From: Desulfocucumis sp964643075
GTDB lineage: Bacteria > Bacillota > Desulfotomaculia > Desulfotomaculales > Desulfocucumaceae
Direction: 5' to 3'
NCBI GenBank assembly: GCA_964643075.1
Contig: CAZXQO010000022.1
Coordinates: forward strand, 10,203-74,202
Length of the DNA stretch: 64,000 bases
Each line of letters starts with the position of its first letter. Positions within the stretch are counted from its first letter, which is position 1. A program made the translations under genes and the position numbers. Below are positions 15,262 to 23,501 of the stretch, piece by piece. Below the pieces are notes generated by a model, which was given only the letters and a program-made list of their open reading frames with translations, did not search any database and was not told where the DNA came from.

Positions 15262-15302
15262 GAAAAACCCGGCTTTTGCGGAAAAGCCGGGTTTTTCTGT
15301 AT
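15262..15302 (+). terminator. Riboswitch 2 platform terminator
   Basis: GAAAAACCCGGCTTTT (15262-15277) pairs with GAAAAGCCGGGTTTTTC (15281-15297) around a 3-nt loop. The stem core is shared with the riboswitch 1 terminator but its arms have changed together, which suggests the pairing is maintained. Confidence 0.8.
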
Positions 15303-15585
15303 TTAAACAACTTTTTTACATCCCTGAAAAACACTCTTTCCCAGAGGTATTAATAACCCCTTCCCCCTTGGGGTCCGGTAGACGCCATAGTCTGCCGGAA
15401 GTATCTTTCAAATTACAAATTAATGTATTGCAGTGCCCGGCGGGCGGCATCCCGCCGGGAGCTAACTTTTAAAACGTGCGGCATCTGCAGTTTTATATTA
15501 GCCGGTCGGAAATATACAGGTGGAAATTTGCAAGAAAATTTGAGAAAGGAATAGGAACTTCAAAAAACGGTAAGGATGTTTTTAA

Positions 15586-15742
15586 TTGGGCGTATATTGC
15601 AAATACCTTTTCCCTGGCCGAAGGGGCTGTCGCCCGGCGGCGGGGCTTAAAAACTAAAGTGTCTTGGTATTTTACGGCTTCCCAAAAACCGGCCTGCCCG
15701 TTACCCGAAATTGTATCAGGTCTCGTGGGAATGAGATTTTGA
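15586..15742 (+). pseudogene. Decayed cobO copy
   Basis: After the duplicated leader the cobO start region is recognisable (TTG at 15586, as at 3175). About 47 bases covering the P-loop are then missing, and the frame shifts to TFSLAEGAVARRRGLKT, which aligns with TASLGLAFRAMGRGLKT of intact CobO (9 of 17 identical by eye). The remaining sequence is not CobO-like. No active site remains. Confidence 0.55.
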
Positions 15743-15768
15743 ATATCTGTTACGTGGAGTGAGATTGA

Positions 15769-16515
15769 GTGTTAAAAGAACTTAGCGCCTTTAATGTAAA
15801 TATTCCAGTCAAGGGAATCAGTTGCTATCTGGTGGAGGAAAATACCTTTCTGATCGCTTCCCTTCGACAGTTAAAGGTCTTGAGCTCTGCCGTCCTGGGC
15901 GGGGAGCGTCGGCGGGTCAGGTTCATTATAAATCATACCGTCGAAGAAAAGTACAGCAGCGATACCCCATCTCAAAACCTTGCCCGCCTGGCGGAAAAGA
16001 TGGACCTGGGTAAAGATGTTTTGGGTTTAATGACGGCTGTGGACGTCAGGCACACGGTGATGAGCTTCGGTACAAGACAAGGCCTGGCGGTAGCCACCCT
16101 CTGCACGGCCGGAGTGAATAACATATGTTCGGCCGGGCGACTTGTTGCTGCTGCCCATGAAAGCTTAGCAGCGCCGGGGACGATTAACATAGTGGTTCTG
16201 ATCGAAGGCAATCTGACCGAAGCTGCCATGGTCAATGCCGTAATCACAGCCACAGAGGCCAAGACAATGGCGCTATTTCAAGCTAACGTCCGCCTGCCGG
16301 ATGGAGACATGGCCACAGGCACCGCCACCGACGCCATCGTTATTGCTTGCACCGGAAGAGGAGAACCGCTTCCAAATGCCGGGGCGGCAACCGGTCTGGG
16401 CTTCCTGGTGGGAAGGACGGTATACAGGGCGGTGGAGCAGGGCATCAGCGAATATCTTAACGCAACCGGCCCTGTGAAGATGGAAAGGCCTGCCGGCGGT
16501 GTTTTGTTGAATTAG
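15769..16515 (+). CDS. cbiZ: Adenosylcobinamide amidohydrolase CbiZ
   Basis: A 248-residue cytosolic salvage enzyme that removes the aminopropanol chain from adenosylcobinamide (or pseudo-B12 forms) to give adenosylcobyric acid, so imported incomplete corrinoids can be rebuilt. Family signatures: GLMTAVDVRH near residue 90, ATLCTAGVNN, NIVVLIEGNLTEAAMVNAV, and the strongly conserved GTATDAIVIAC. GTG 15769 has GTGGAG upstream. It is controlled by riboswitch 2. Its presence fits a cell that scavenges corrinoids through the region-2 transporter. Confidence 0.92.
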   Translation: MLKELSAFNVNIPVKGISCYLVEENTFLIASLRQLKVLSSAVLGGERRRVRFIINHTVEEKYSSDTPSQNLARLAEKMDLGKDVLGLMTAVDVRHTVMSFGTRQGLAVATLCTAGVNNICSAGRLVAAAHESLAAPGTINIVVLIEGNLTEAAMVNAVITATEAKTMALFQANVRLPDGDMATGTATDAIVIACTGRGEPLPNAGAATGLGFLVGRTVYRAVEQGISEYLNATGPVKMERPAGGVLLN

Positions 16516-16525
16516 GAATAACTTT

Positions 16526-16576
16526 ATGAAAAGTCTCATAAAAATAGCTACGGGTATATCAATTCTTTTACCATAA
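16526..16576 (+). pseudogene. Remnant of a second cbiK start
   Basis: A 16-codon frame, MKSLIKIATGISILLP then TAA, matches the start of the exported CbiK at 3786 (INIKKIATGMSILSL) in both residues and bases, including ACGGGTAT and TCAATTCT. The rest of cbiK is absent. It shows that the 15-kb copy once carried cobO-cbiK like the 3-kb copy. Confidence 0.65.
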
Positions 16577-16763
16577 ATACCATAATAAGAAAATCCTTGG
16601 TTGTTAACGTGATAGACAGTCCGGACATATAATTAGTATACCTCCCGAGAAGCCAACATTAGTTCCCGGGTAAAGGGATTATTGAGCTGAAGGATTAATA
16701 ATTTATTATATTTTTCATTTATTAAAAGGATTTTACGAGTCTATATAGAATAAAAATGTAACG

Positions 16764-16860
16764 GGCGACTGAAGTCGTTCATTTTCGATAAATTTTTTCT
16801 GGAACACATACCACGAAGGTATATCGCCGTATGAAACGGAGGATTCTTCGTGGTTTTTAT
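16764..16860 (+). promoter_or_regulatory. Tandem-hairpin leader with terminator, upstream of cbiM (copy 1)
   Basis: Hairpin A: GGCGAC/GTCGTT with loop TGAA (16764-16779). Hairpin B: ATACC-ACGAA-GGTAT (16808-16822). Hairpin C: CCGT-ATGAA-ACGG (16827-16839). The 3' half CTTCGTGG (16846-16853), followed by TTTTT, pairs with CCACGAAG at 16811-16818, so the terminator and hairpin B exclude each other. Similar leaders occur at four other metal-related loci in the window. Upstream sequence from 16577 holds nothing else recognisable. Confidence 0.6.
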
Positions 16861-16941
16861 TTTTGTTGGGAGGTGAGATGTTTTACAAGCCAAAACTGTA
16901 TTAATTAACTACATCGGTATAAGATACGAGGAGGGGTATAT

Positions 16942-17973
16942 ATGCATATTCCGGACGGCTATCTCAGTCCACAGACTTGTGCTGTAATGGGTGCGGCCAT
17001 GCTGCCCGTATGGGCTACAGCGGCGAAGAAGGTAAAACAAACAATAAAAACGCGATATGTGCCGTTAATGGCCATCGGCGCCGCTTTTTCTTTTACCATA
17101 ATGATGTATAATGTTCCTATACCGGACGGCACCACCGCCCATGCTGTGGGAGGAGCATTACTTGCCATCATCCTGGGTCCATGGGCAGCCACTGTCAGTA
17201 TTACCGTGGCTTTGGCTATACAAGCATTGCTCTTCGGTGATGGCGGCATTTTAGCATTTGGCGCCAACTGCTTCAATATGGCCTTCGTACTTCCTTTTAC
17301 GTCTTATTATATTTATCGCCTGATTGCCGGCAATTCGGAAATCAGCTCAGCAAAACGCTGGATCGGTGGTTTGGTGGGCGGATATGTGGGCATTAACCTG
17401 GCCGCCATGTTTGCGGCTGTGGAATTTGGTTTACAGCCCTTACTTTTTCATGCCGCCAACGGGACGCAGCTATATTGTCCTTATCCATTAAGTATTGCTA
17501 TTCCTGCCATGGCTTTTGGCCACCTGACCATAGCCGGTCCCATTGAGGGTGTGGTCACTGCCTTGGTAATTCGCTACATGCAGGCTGCCAACCCGGATTT
17601 ACTGCATATTGAAACTGCCTCTGCGCAGGCAGATGCGCACCCCGGTTACAGTAAACTTTGGTGGGGTGTGGGCATTATGATTTTACTCTCGCCATTAGGC
17701 CTGTTAGCTCAAGGCACTGCCTGGGGAGAGTGGGGCGCCGACGAAGTGAAGGAAAAGTTAGGGTTTATACCCACCGGTTTAGAGCATTTGTCTGACCGGT
17801 GGCACGCCATAATGCCTGATTATGCTATACCCGGACTTGATGGTACCTTCGGGCAGTCGGCAGCTGTGTATATTCTGTCGGCAATAGTGGGAGTTGCTAT
17901 AATCGGGGGAATTACTTACTTGTTCAGCAAAGCGCAGGGAAATAACGACAGAGGAAAAGGAATGTCCAATTAG
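16942..17973 (+). CDS. cbiM: Ni/Co ECF transporter substrate component CbiM with fused CbiN/NikN-like C-terminus
   Basis: A 343-residue membrane protein, ATG 16942 with GAGGAGGGG upstream. It begins MHIPDGYLS, the metal-binding N-terminal loop in which His2 and the amino terminus ligate Ni/Co. Helices follow through about residue 220, with GGALLAIILGPWAA, GDGGILAFGANCFNMA and AGPIEGVVTALV conserved. The C-terminal 100 residues contain LGFIPTGLEHLSDRW (a PDGLE-type N domain) and a final helix, as in fused CbiMN/NikMN. No separate cbiN is present here, unlike the 28.7-kb locus. Nickel or cobalt cannot be decided; the lack of a B12 riboswitch favours nickel. Confidence 0.87.
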   Translation: MHIPDGYLSPQTCAVMGAAMLPVWATAAKKVKQTIKTRYVPLMAIGAAFSFTIMMYNVPIPDGTTAHAVGGALLAIILGPWAATVSITVALAIQALLFGDGGILAFGANCFNMAFVLPFTSYYIYRLIAGNSEISSAKRWIGGLVGGYVGINLAAMFAAVEFGLQPLLFHAANGTQLYCPYPLSIAIPAMAFGHLTIAGPIEGVVTALVIRYMQAANPDLLHIETASAQADAHPGYSKLWWGVGIMILLSPLGLLAQGTAWGEWGADEVKEKLGFIPTGLEHLSDRWHAIMPDYAIPGLDGTFGQSAAVYILSAIVGVAIIGGITYLFSKAQGNNDRGKGMSN

Positions 17974-17976
17974 TTA

Positions 17977-18933
17977 ATGGAAAATTTAAAAATACCGGAA
18001 TGGCTCCTGGAAAGACAGGAGCCTTTTCCTCACAAAAAACAACCACAGCAACACAATAAGATTCGCCGCGGCTTTGTGGAAAAAACCATTGACTCAATGG
18101 CCAATGTGCTGCGGGAAGAGTTTTTCGCCGGACAGTTGGCCAGGCGTCCGGGATTACTCCAGGGCATTGATCCCAGGGTGAAGGTGTTGACCACCTTATT
18201 GCTTATTATAGTGGCCAACTTTATTCATCAACCCTTAATGCTGTTGGCCTTAAACCTGTGGATTATATGGCTGGCAAAGGTTTCCCGGATTCCCGTGCAA
18301 TCTTTTCTTAAACGGGTCTGGCTGGTGGTACCCCTGTTTACCGGCATTATCGTTTTGCCGTCAATTTTTAACATTGTTAATCCGGGCGATCCTTTGTTAA
18401 CACTATTTCATTTTGGGCACCAATATCACATCGGCTTTTGGACTTTTCCCGCTACGCTGGCTATTACCCGCCAGGGTGCATACGGCGCACTGGTGCTTAT
18501 ACTGCGTGTGGGCGCCTCGGTTTCGCTGGCTATTTTACTGACCCTTACCACCCAATGGAACGTTTTGCTGAAAGCTCTTAATATGGTCTTTGTGCCGCAA
18601 ATATTTGTTACTGTGCTGGAAATGACTTATCGCTATATATACCTTTTTCTGCAAACTGCCAGCGAGATTTTTGTGGCCAGGCAAAGCCGCACTGTGGGAC
18701 GCACTTCCACGAAGGAACAAAGGCGTTTTGTTTCCGGCGCCATGGGCGCGCTTTGGAATAAAGCTTACACCACAAGCGAGGAAGTATACGCAGCCATGGT
18801 CTCCCGCGGATACACAGGCCAACCCAAAACAATTGTTGCTTTTAAAACGAAGATTTTAGATTGGCTTTGGGCAGCCTTTATAGTTTTTGTGAGTTTATTA
18901 GTTCTGGGAGGTGACAGGCTGCTTGTCAGATGA
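17977..18933 (+). CDS. cbiQ: ECF transporter T component CbiQ/NikQ
   Basis: A 318-residue membrane protein starting four bases after CbiM. A roughly 60-residue polar N-terminal extension precedes DPRVKVLTTLLLIIVAN, the usual start of CbiQ. The late coupling helices contain RQSRTVGRTS and MVSRGYTGQPK, the two Arg motifs that dock on the ATPase. It overlaps the ATPase gene by 11 bases. It forms the membrane scaffold of the Ni/Co importer with CbiM and CbiO. Confidence 0.88.
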   Translation: MENLKIPEWLLERQEPFPHKKQPQQHNKIRRGFVEKTIDSMANVLREEFFAGQLARRPGLLQGIDPRVKVLTTLLLIIVANFIHQPLMLLALNLWIIWLAKVSRIPVQSFLKRVWLVVPLFTGIIVLPSIFNIVNPGDPLLTLFHFGHQYHIGFWTFPATLAITRQGAYGALVLILRVGASVSLAILLTLTTQWNVLLKALNMVFVPQIFVTVLEMTYRYIYLFLQTASEIFVARQSRTVGRTSTKEQRRFVSGAMGALWNKAYTTSEEVYAAMVSRGYTGQPKTIVAFKTKILDWLWAAFIVFVSLLVLGGDRLLVR

Positions 18934-19726
18934 AATATTGTTTGAATTGAAAAACGTCAGTTATAATTATCCCGGCGGGGAAGAAGCGCTGTCCGGTATC
19001 AGCATGTCTGTAAGACAGGGTGAAAAGGTGGTGCTGTTAGGGGCCAACGGCTGCGGCAAGTCGACTCTTTTAAAATTGCTGGACGGCCTTTTGTTTCCCC
19101 AGCAGGGTAGCATATATTCTTTTGGTGAAATCTTAAATGAAGAAAATTTGGGCAGAGAGGAATTTTCCTTTGCCTTCAGACGGCGGGTAGGTTTTGTTTT
19201 TCAGAATTCCGAAGCCCAATTGTTTAACTCTAGCGTTTGGGAGGAAATTGCTTTCGGTCCGCTGCAAATGGGTTTGGATAACGCAGAGGTGTGCCGGCGG
19301 GTGGAAGGGGTAATCGATATGCTGGGTCTGGAACATTTAAAGGACCGGCCACCCTTTAAGTTAAGCGGTGGGGAAAAGAAAAAGTCGGCCATCGCCTCGG
19401 TATTGTCCATCAATCCGGAAGTAATTCTTATGGACGAGCCCACCAATGGCCTGGACCCGAGAACTCAGTCCTGGCTGATTGGTCTGATCAAACAGCTCAA
19501 CGGTGCAGGGAAAGCGCTGATTATATCCACTCATAATCTGGATATTGTTGAAGAAATCGCAGACAGAGTGCTTGTTTTTGGCGAAGACCACCGTTTGATT
19601 GCCTCCGGAAGCCCTGCTGAAATATTGAGCGACCGGGAATTACTGCTCAAAGTGAACCTGGTGGATGATCAATATCACCGTCACGTGCATGATGGCGGTC
19701 ATCGTCATTATCACGCTCATGGTTAG
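18923..19726 (+). CDS. cbiO: ECF transporter ATPase CbiO/NikO with His-rich tail
   Basis: An ABC ATPase of about 267 residues: GANGCGKST Walker A, Q-loop FQNSEAQLF, LSGGEKKKSAIA signature, VILMDEPTNGLDP Walker B, STHN switch. I prefer TTG 18923 because GGGAGG (18906-18911) directly abuts GTG 18911. The last 17 residues hold seven His (YHRHVHDGGHRHYHAHG), a tail that could bind the transported metal; the CbiO at 30537 lacks it. Last gene of the cbiM-cbiQ-cbiO operon. Confidence 0.9.
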   Translation: MSDEILFELKNVSYNYPGGEEALSGISMSVRQGEKVVLLGANGCGKSTLLKLLDGLLFPQQGSIYSFGEILNEENLGREEFSFAFRRRVGFVFQNSEAQLFNSSVWEEIAFGPLQMGLDNAEVCRRVEGVIDMLGLEHLKDRPPFKLSGGEKKKSAIASVLSINPEVILMDEPTNGLDPRTQSWLIGLIKQLNGAGKALIISTHNLDIVEEIADRVLVFGEDHRLIASGSPAEILSDRELLLKVNLVDDQYHRHVHDGGHRHYHAHG

Positions 19727-19770
19727 AATAAAGGCATAATTAGAACCTTAATCGTAGATAGAATAATCAC

Positions 19771-20211
19771 CTGTTTAACTTCCAGCAGGGGCACGATATC
19801 TCCTCGGTGGCAGGCTATAATCCTTTGGCCGGTGGCAACAGTCTCCGGCGTTTCCAGGGTACAAATTTCAATTTTCTGGGTGCAGCGGGGGTGGAACGGG
19901 CAGCCCTTAACGTCATGCGTCATTCTGCCGGGGATACCCTGCAAATCCAGGGGGACCAGTCCCAGCACCACACCGAAAAAAAACAAAAGTAAAATACCTG
20001 TGAAAAAGTCGGGGAAGCCGCTGGTAAACATCAGCGTACCAAGCAGCGCGCGATCCAGCGGTCGTCCCTGCCGGTAATCCGACTCTATGCCCAGGACAAT
20101 TCCCGCCAGGGTGGAAATAACAATGGCCAGTCCCACCAGTAAAACAGTCCAGGGCAGTGACCCGAGGATTACCTCCATAACCGGGGCATTATAGTAATAG
20201 GAGTAGCCCAT
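19771..20211 (-). pseudogene. Chimeric scar: NikB/DppB permease fused to an ABC ATPase tail
   Basis: On the minus strand the first 88 residues (ILGSLPWTVLLVGLAIV, then FFTGILLLFFFGVVLGL) are the middle of a binding-protein-dependent permease of the DppB/NikB class. They are joined in frame to the C-terminus of a DppD/NikD-type ATPase (GCPFHPRCTQKIEIC, then IIACHRGD). The permease end, the second permease and the ATPase core are missing, so a deletion of several kilobases has joined the two. The start codon lies in a dispersed repeat. It is the remnant of a third Ni/peptide importer. The frame runs on meaninglessly to 19723. Confidence 0.72.
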
Positions 20212-20262
20212 GGCGTAGCGGGCATAGCGAAATAAGTAATATTACGCTGTAGTATTAGCTGA
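20212..20262. repeat. Dispersed repeat end (MITE-like), copy 3
   Basis: Contains GGCGTAGCGGGCAT and, inverted, ATTACGCTGTAGTA. Both are end sequences of the repeat seen whole at 50846-51038 and 62683-62893. It supplies the ATG of the chimeric pseudogene at 20211. Confidence 0.55.
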
Positions 20263-20299
20263 AACCCAATTAAGACTGAGACTATTTACCATTACCTCC

Positions 20300-20440
20300 G
20301 AAAAAAAACCACCAAAGCAGGTAATCCCGATCTTCGGGAATTAACGAGCCTTCGTGGTCTCTTTTGGTATGTGCTGGTTTGTGGAATAAATATATTGTTA
20401 CAATGGCCTTCGTGGCCATTTTTGTACCTGATGATTAAAT
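20300..20440 (-). promoter_or_regulatory. Tandem-hairpin leader with terminator, minus strand (copy 2)
   Basis: Read on the minus strand: hairpin A ATGGCC-ACGAA-GGCCAT (20419-20403), hairpin B GAGACC-ACGAA-GGCTC (20361-20346, one bulged A), then CTTTGGTGG with eight T (20317-20301), which pairs with CCACGAAG of hairpin B. It points at the wrecked nikB-like gene. Hairpin A followed by T on the + strand could also act as a terminator there. Confidence 0.55.
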
Positions 20441-20594
20441 ATGATTATATAAAAATTTTACCGTATCTTCAATGATTATATAAATAGTTTATTGAATATA
20501 ATAATCTTTGTGTTTATTGACATTTATCTGTTAATGATATAACATATTTTCATAATTGAAATCAAGTAAAACTTTAAAAATGGCATATTATAAC

Positions 20595-20652
20595 ATTAGC
20601 GCCACGAAGGTGCGTTCCCCTTGCTCAGGGAATGTTCTTCGTGGTTTTTTGT
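20595..20652 (+). promoter_or_regulatory. Hairpin leader with terminator upstream of fmdE (copy 3)
   Basis: Hairpin B GCGCC-ACGAA-GGTGC (20599-20613, one G-U pair) overlaps terminator stem CCACGAAG (20602-20609)/CTTCGTGG (20637-20644) with six T following; an inner TTCCC/GGGAA stem closes the terminator. I could not find a convincing hairpin A. The AT-rich stretch from 20440 to 20590 holds no gene. Confidence 0.55.
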
Positions 20653-20843
20653 TGGGGGGGGGGCCGGGACTGTAGTGTTAATGCAGCACCAGAATTATGA
20701 AAAAAATAATTTTTAAGATAGATAGAAGGGGGATGTGCGATGAAGTGATATCTGGTTAGTAACTAACCAAATAATACTTTTAGTAATGCTGCAAGACCTT
20801 CTCAACGGAAAAGGCTAAAAATAATTTATTGGGAGAGATGATT

Positions 20844-21455
20844 ATGTGTATGGAAAAAACACCCTGGGAAAGGGCGATTGAATTTCACGGGCATACCTGC
20901 CCCGGTCTGGCTATCGGCTACCGCGTGGCCGGGATAGCCTTAAAGGAATTAAATGAGCTCCGGGCTGCCGATGAGGAACTGGTGGCGATCGTGGAAAACG
21001 ATGCCTGCGGCGTGGATTCCATAATGCTTCTGACGGGATGTACTTTGGGCAAAGGTAATTTAATTTATCGTGACCACGGCAAGCAGGTATATACTTTTGG
21101 CAGCCGGAACAGCAACAGGGCTTTGAGAATATCGGTAAACGGCGCGATATTGCACAGGCAGGCCCCAGACGTTGCTGAGTTGCGTAAAAAAGTTTTTGGG
21201 GGTACCGCCACAGCGGAGGAAAAAGAGAAATTTTATGAATTTCAAGCATCCAGAACCGATCAGATATTGAATATGCCGGAGGAAGAATTCTGCGTAGCGG
21301 AGGAAATCGATTATGAAATGCCCGGCAAGGCCAGAATTTTCAATTCCGTGCAGTGCGGCAGCTGCGGCGAGTATGTAATGGAAACCCGGGCCAGGGTAAA
21401 GGACGGGCAGTTCGTTTGTATACCCTGTGCTGATAACTATACCCGGGGTTGGTAA
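20844..21455 (+). CDS. fmdE: FmdE-family protein with C-terminal zinc ribbon
   Basis: About 203 residues; ATG 20844 with GGGAGA at 20831-20836. The N-terminal FmdE domain shows EFHGHTCPGLAIGYR and VENDACGVDSI, conserved in formylmethanofuran dehydrogenase subunit E homologues of bacteria, where the role is unsettled (molybdenum or one-carbon enzyme support). The C-terminus carries CGSCGE and CIPCAD, a four-Cys zinc ribbon typical of the longer forms. It follows a metal-locus-type leader hairpin and is near a CooT-like gene. The exact function is unknown. Confidence 0.85.
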   Translation: MCMEKTPWERAIEFHGHTCPGLAIGYRVAGIALKELNELRAADEELVAIVENDACGVDSIMLLTGCTLGKGNLIYRDHGKQVYTFGSRNSNRALRISVNGAILHRQAPDVAELRKKVFGGTATAEEKEKFYEFQASRTDQILNMPEEEFCVAEEIDYEMPGKARIFNSVQCGSCGEYVMETRARVKDGQFVCIPCADNYTRGW

Positions 21456-21739
21456 GAACGTAATATGTCGGTCACGGGATTATGCGCAAATTAATCAATG
21501 CTGAAATATTCCCCCCATACAACTTAATATTGTAATTGTTAAAAGCATACTTGGCAAAGCTTTTAACCTCCTCAAAATCCGGTGTCGCGGACGCTCAGAC
21601 CCGCTGCAGCGGAATTTATCCTCCTTTCGAGGCAGGTATGCGGGGTATGGGCACCTTGCATGCCTGAGCTCCTCTTTTTTGACAGTACGTGGGATACGCC
21701 AATGGCATGAAGCCAGATAAATCACCGGAGGTGAATATA

Positions 21740-21931
21740 ATGTGTGAGGCCAATGCATTTTTAAGAAAAACCGGAGAAGAAGATAAGCTTATACTGGAAA
21801 TGGTGGACAGGGTATATAATCAGGAAAATAACCTTGTAATTGAGGACATATTCGGCAGGAGAAAGATTGTCCGGGCGAAAATAGTTGAATTGGCTTTAGT
21901 TGACCACAGGATTATTTTGGAGGATCAATAA
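21740..21931 (+). CDS. CooT-family nickel-binding protein
   Basis: A small 63-residue protein; ATG 21740 has GGAGGTG at 21728-21734, and a longer frame to 21689 has none. Fits CooT: the conserved N-terminal MC (Cys2 is the nickel ligand), a KLILEMVDRV strand, a DIFGRRKIVRAKIVEL middle and a VDHRIILE end. CooT proteins are dimeric nickel chaperones of CO dehydrogenase and related enzymes. No cooS/acs gene is visible in the window. The neighbouring nickel-type transporters support a role in nickel delivery. Confidence 0.8.
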   Translation: MCEANAFLRKTGEEDKLILEMVDRVYNQENNLVIEDIFGRRKIVRAKIVELALVDHRIILEDQ

Positions 21932-21943
21932 ATCCGCATTGAT

Positions 21944-22195
21944 ATGTTAGCAGGCCATAAAAAAGCCAAAGAAGCTGTATTCCTTGAAGAAACGGGAAAA
22001 ACTACACCCAAGAAGCATGATTTGATAGCCTTAGCCGGAGCAGCAGGTTTTTGGGGGATTGTTAAGCAATTCCCTATCTATTGCAACTTGGCATATCTGA
22101 TCACCACGGGTTTTTTCTATTCTACCACACTAATAATGCGACAAGGGAAAACCGTCCCTCGCACGCTCGAACAGATAAAGCATAACAGCTGTTAA
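21944..22195 (+). CDS. Small hypothetical protein (doubtful)
   Basis: An 83-codon frame 12 bases after the CooT-like gene with no clear ribosome site. The N-terminal part is Lys/Thr-rich and a weakly hydrophobic stretch (IYCNLAYLITTGFFY) follows. No family recognised. It may be a decayed gene or chance. Confidence 0.25.
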   Translation: MLAGHKKAKEAVFLEETGKTTPKKHDLIALAGAAGFWGIVKQFPIYCNLAYLITTGFFYSTTLIMRQGKTVPRTLEQIKHNSC

Positions 22196-22317
22196 GCATG
22201 TTATGCTTCTGTATTTAGGACCCGGCCCCGGGCTGTTTGGTGGTTCGGGTTCGGCCGGCGTGTCTCGACGGGCCATGAATAATATTGTCTGACCGACTTA
22301 TGATCGCTGAACAATCG

Positions 22318-23490
22318 TCAACTGTTTATGAAATGAGAGGCGGGCGTTTTCTTTCCTTTTAAACTAAGCCCCAGCAGCCCGGCCAAGAGGGGCAGCCAGA
22401 TCAGAAAATGGATGGCGTAAACAATGCTCATATGTTCCGCCAGTAGTCCCACCAGGCCCACTCCAAGACCGCCGATACCGATACCGAAACCCAGCATCAG
22501 ACCTGATGCCATGGCGGCGTTTTTGCTTATTACTTCCTGTGCCACCACTATCGTTACGGAGAACGACGCCAGCAAGCAGGCGCCAGCCAGGGCCAGGAGC
22601 AGATAGCTCAAAAAGCCATTCGTGTATAGAAATAGGTAAAACAACGGGCTGGCCGCCGCCAGCGATCCCACAATGACGGTCTTTCTGCCGATAAGGTCGG
22701 AAAGATAGCCGCCCAGCAGGCCTCCCAATGCGCCTGCAAACAACATCAAAAACAGCAGGCGGCTGCCGACAAGGAGGGAAATATTTTCGTGTTGAAGATA
22801 AAGGGGCAGGAAGGACACCAGACCGAAGTAAGCCAGGGAGCGGCAGGCTACCACCAGCACCACCTTGGTCAGTTCAGCCCAGGAAGAGCGCAAAACGGGC
22901 CAGAGAGGCGGGGCGGCAGACTTTTGCATAGCCTGGACTTTTGGAGCGGTGAACCACAGTAAGGCGGCTACCAGCACTCCGGGCAGGACAAACACCGGCG
23001 TCAACCCCAGGCCATATTTCTGGGTAATGGGAACCACCATCAGGGGGGTCAGCGCCCATCCCACATTTCCCGCAGCTACAAAAATGGACTGATAGAAGCC
23101 TTTTCTGTCGCCGCTCACCGCGGAGACCATGGACGAGGCCTGGGGGTGAAAGGCTGCTGTGCCCAGGCCGGCCAGGGCCACGGTAAGTACCAGCAGGGAG
23201 TAATTTTTAAGCAAACCCGTCAGGCTTAACAGTACGGCCATCCAGAGAGTTCCCGCGTAAACCATCCAGCGCTGGTTTTTCTGGTCAACCAGATAGCCGG
23301 AAACCGGCTGGAGCAGTGAGGAAGTAATAGTGAAAGCGGAGATTAGAAAGGCTCCTTTGCTTACTCCCAGCCCGGCGGCTACCATGAAAGGAAGCAGCGT
23401 TTGGATAAAGTTCATGTACCAGTCGTTGAACAGGTGGGCTATTGAGAGAGAAAAAACCTTGCCTGCATTGGCAGCTCTAGCAGTCATCAT
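22318..23490 (-). CDS. MFS exporter, fosmidomycin-resistance (Fsr)-like
   Basis: A 390-residue, 12-helix major facilitator. The internal start (MMTARAAN, 23490) is preferred over 23505 because AAAGGA lies 8 bases before it. Fsr features: SIAHLFNDWYMNFIQTLLPF in helix 1, then PVSGYLVDQK, GLGTAAFHPQASSMV in helix 4 and GGLLGGYLSDLIGRK between halves. Likely a drug/proton antiporter in the membrane. It overlaps or abuts the PadR gene upstream, which probably controls it. Confidence 0.88.
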   Translation of the reverse strand: MMTARAANAGKVFSLSIAHLFNDWYMNFIQTLLPFMVAAGLGVSKGAFLISAFTITSSLLQPVSGYLVDQKNQRWMVYAGTLWMAVLLSLTGLLKNYSLLVLTVALAGLGTAAFHPQASSMVSAVSGDRKGFYQSIFVAAGNVGWALTPLMVVPITQKYGLGLTPVFVLPGVLVAALLWFTAPKVQAMQKSAAPPLWPVLRSSWAELTKVVLVVACRSLAYFGLVSFLPLYLQHENISLLVGSRLLFLMLFAGALGGLLGGYLSDLIGRKTVIVGSLAAASPLFYLFLYTNGFLSYLLLALAGACLLASFSVTIVVAQEVISKNAAMASGLMLGFGIGIGGLGVGLVGLLAEHMSIVYAIHFLIWLPLLAGLLGLSLKGKKTPASHFINS

Positions 23491-23501
23491 GCTCAATCCT
23501 T

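Noticed and set aside
21495..21758. 87-codon minus-strand frame between fmdE and cooT
   Set aside because: No ribosome site, Arg/His/Pro-rich random composition, and it overlaps the cooT start.
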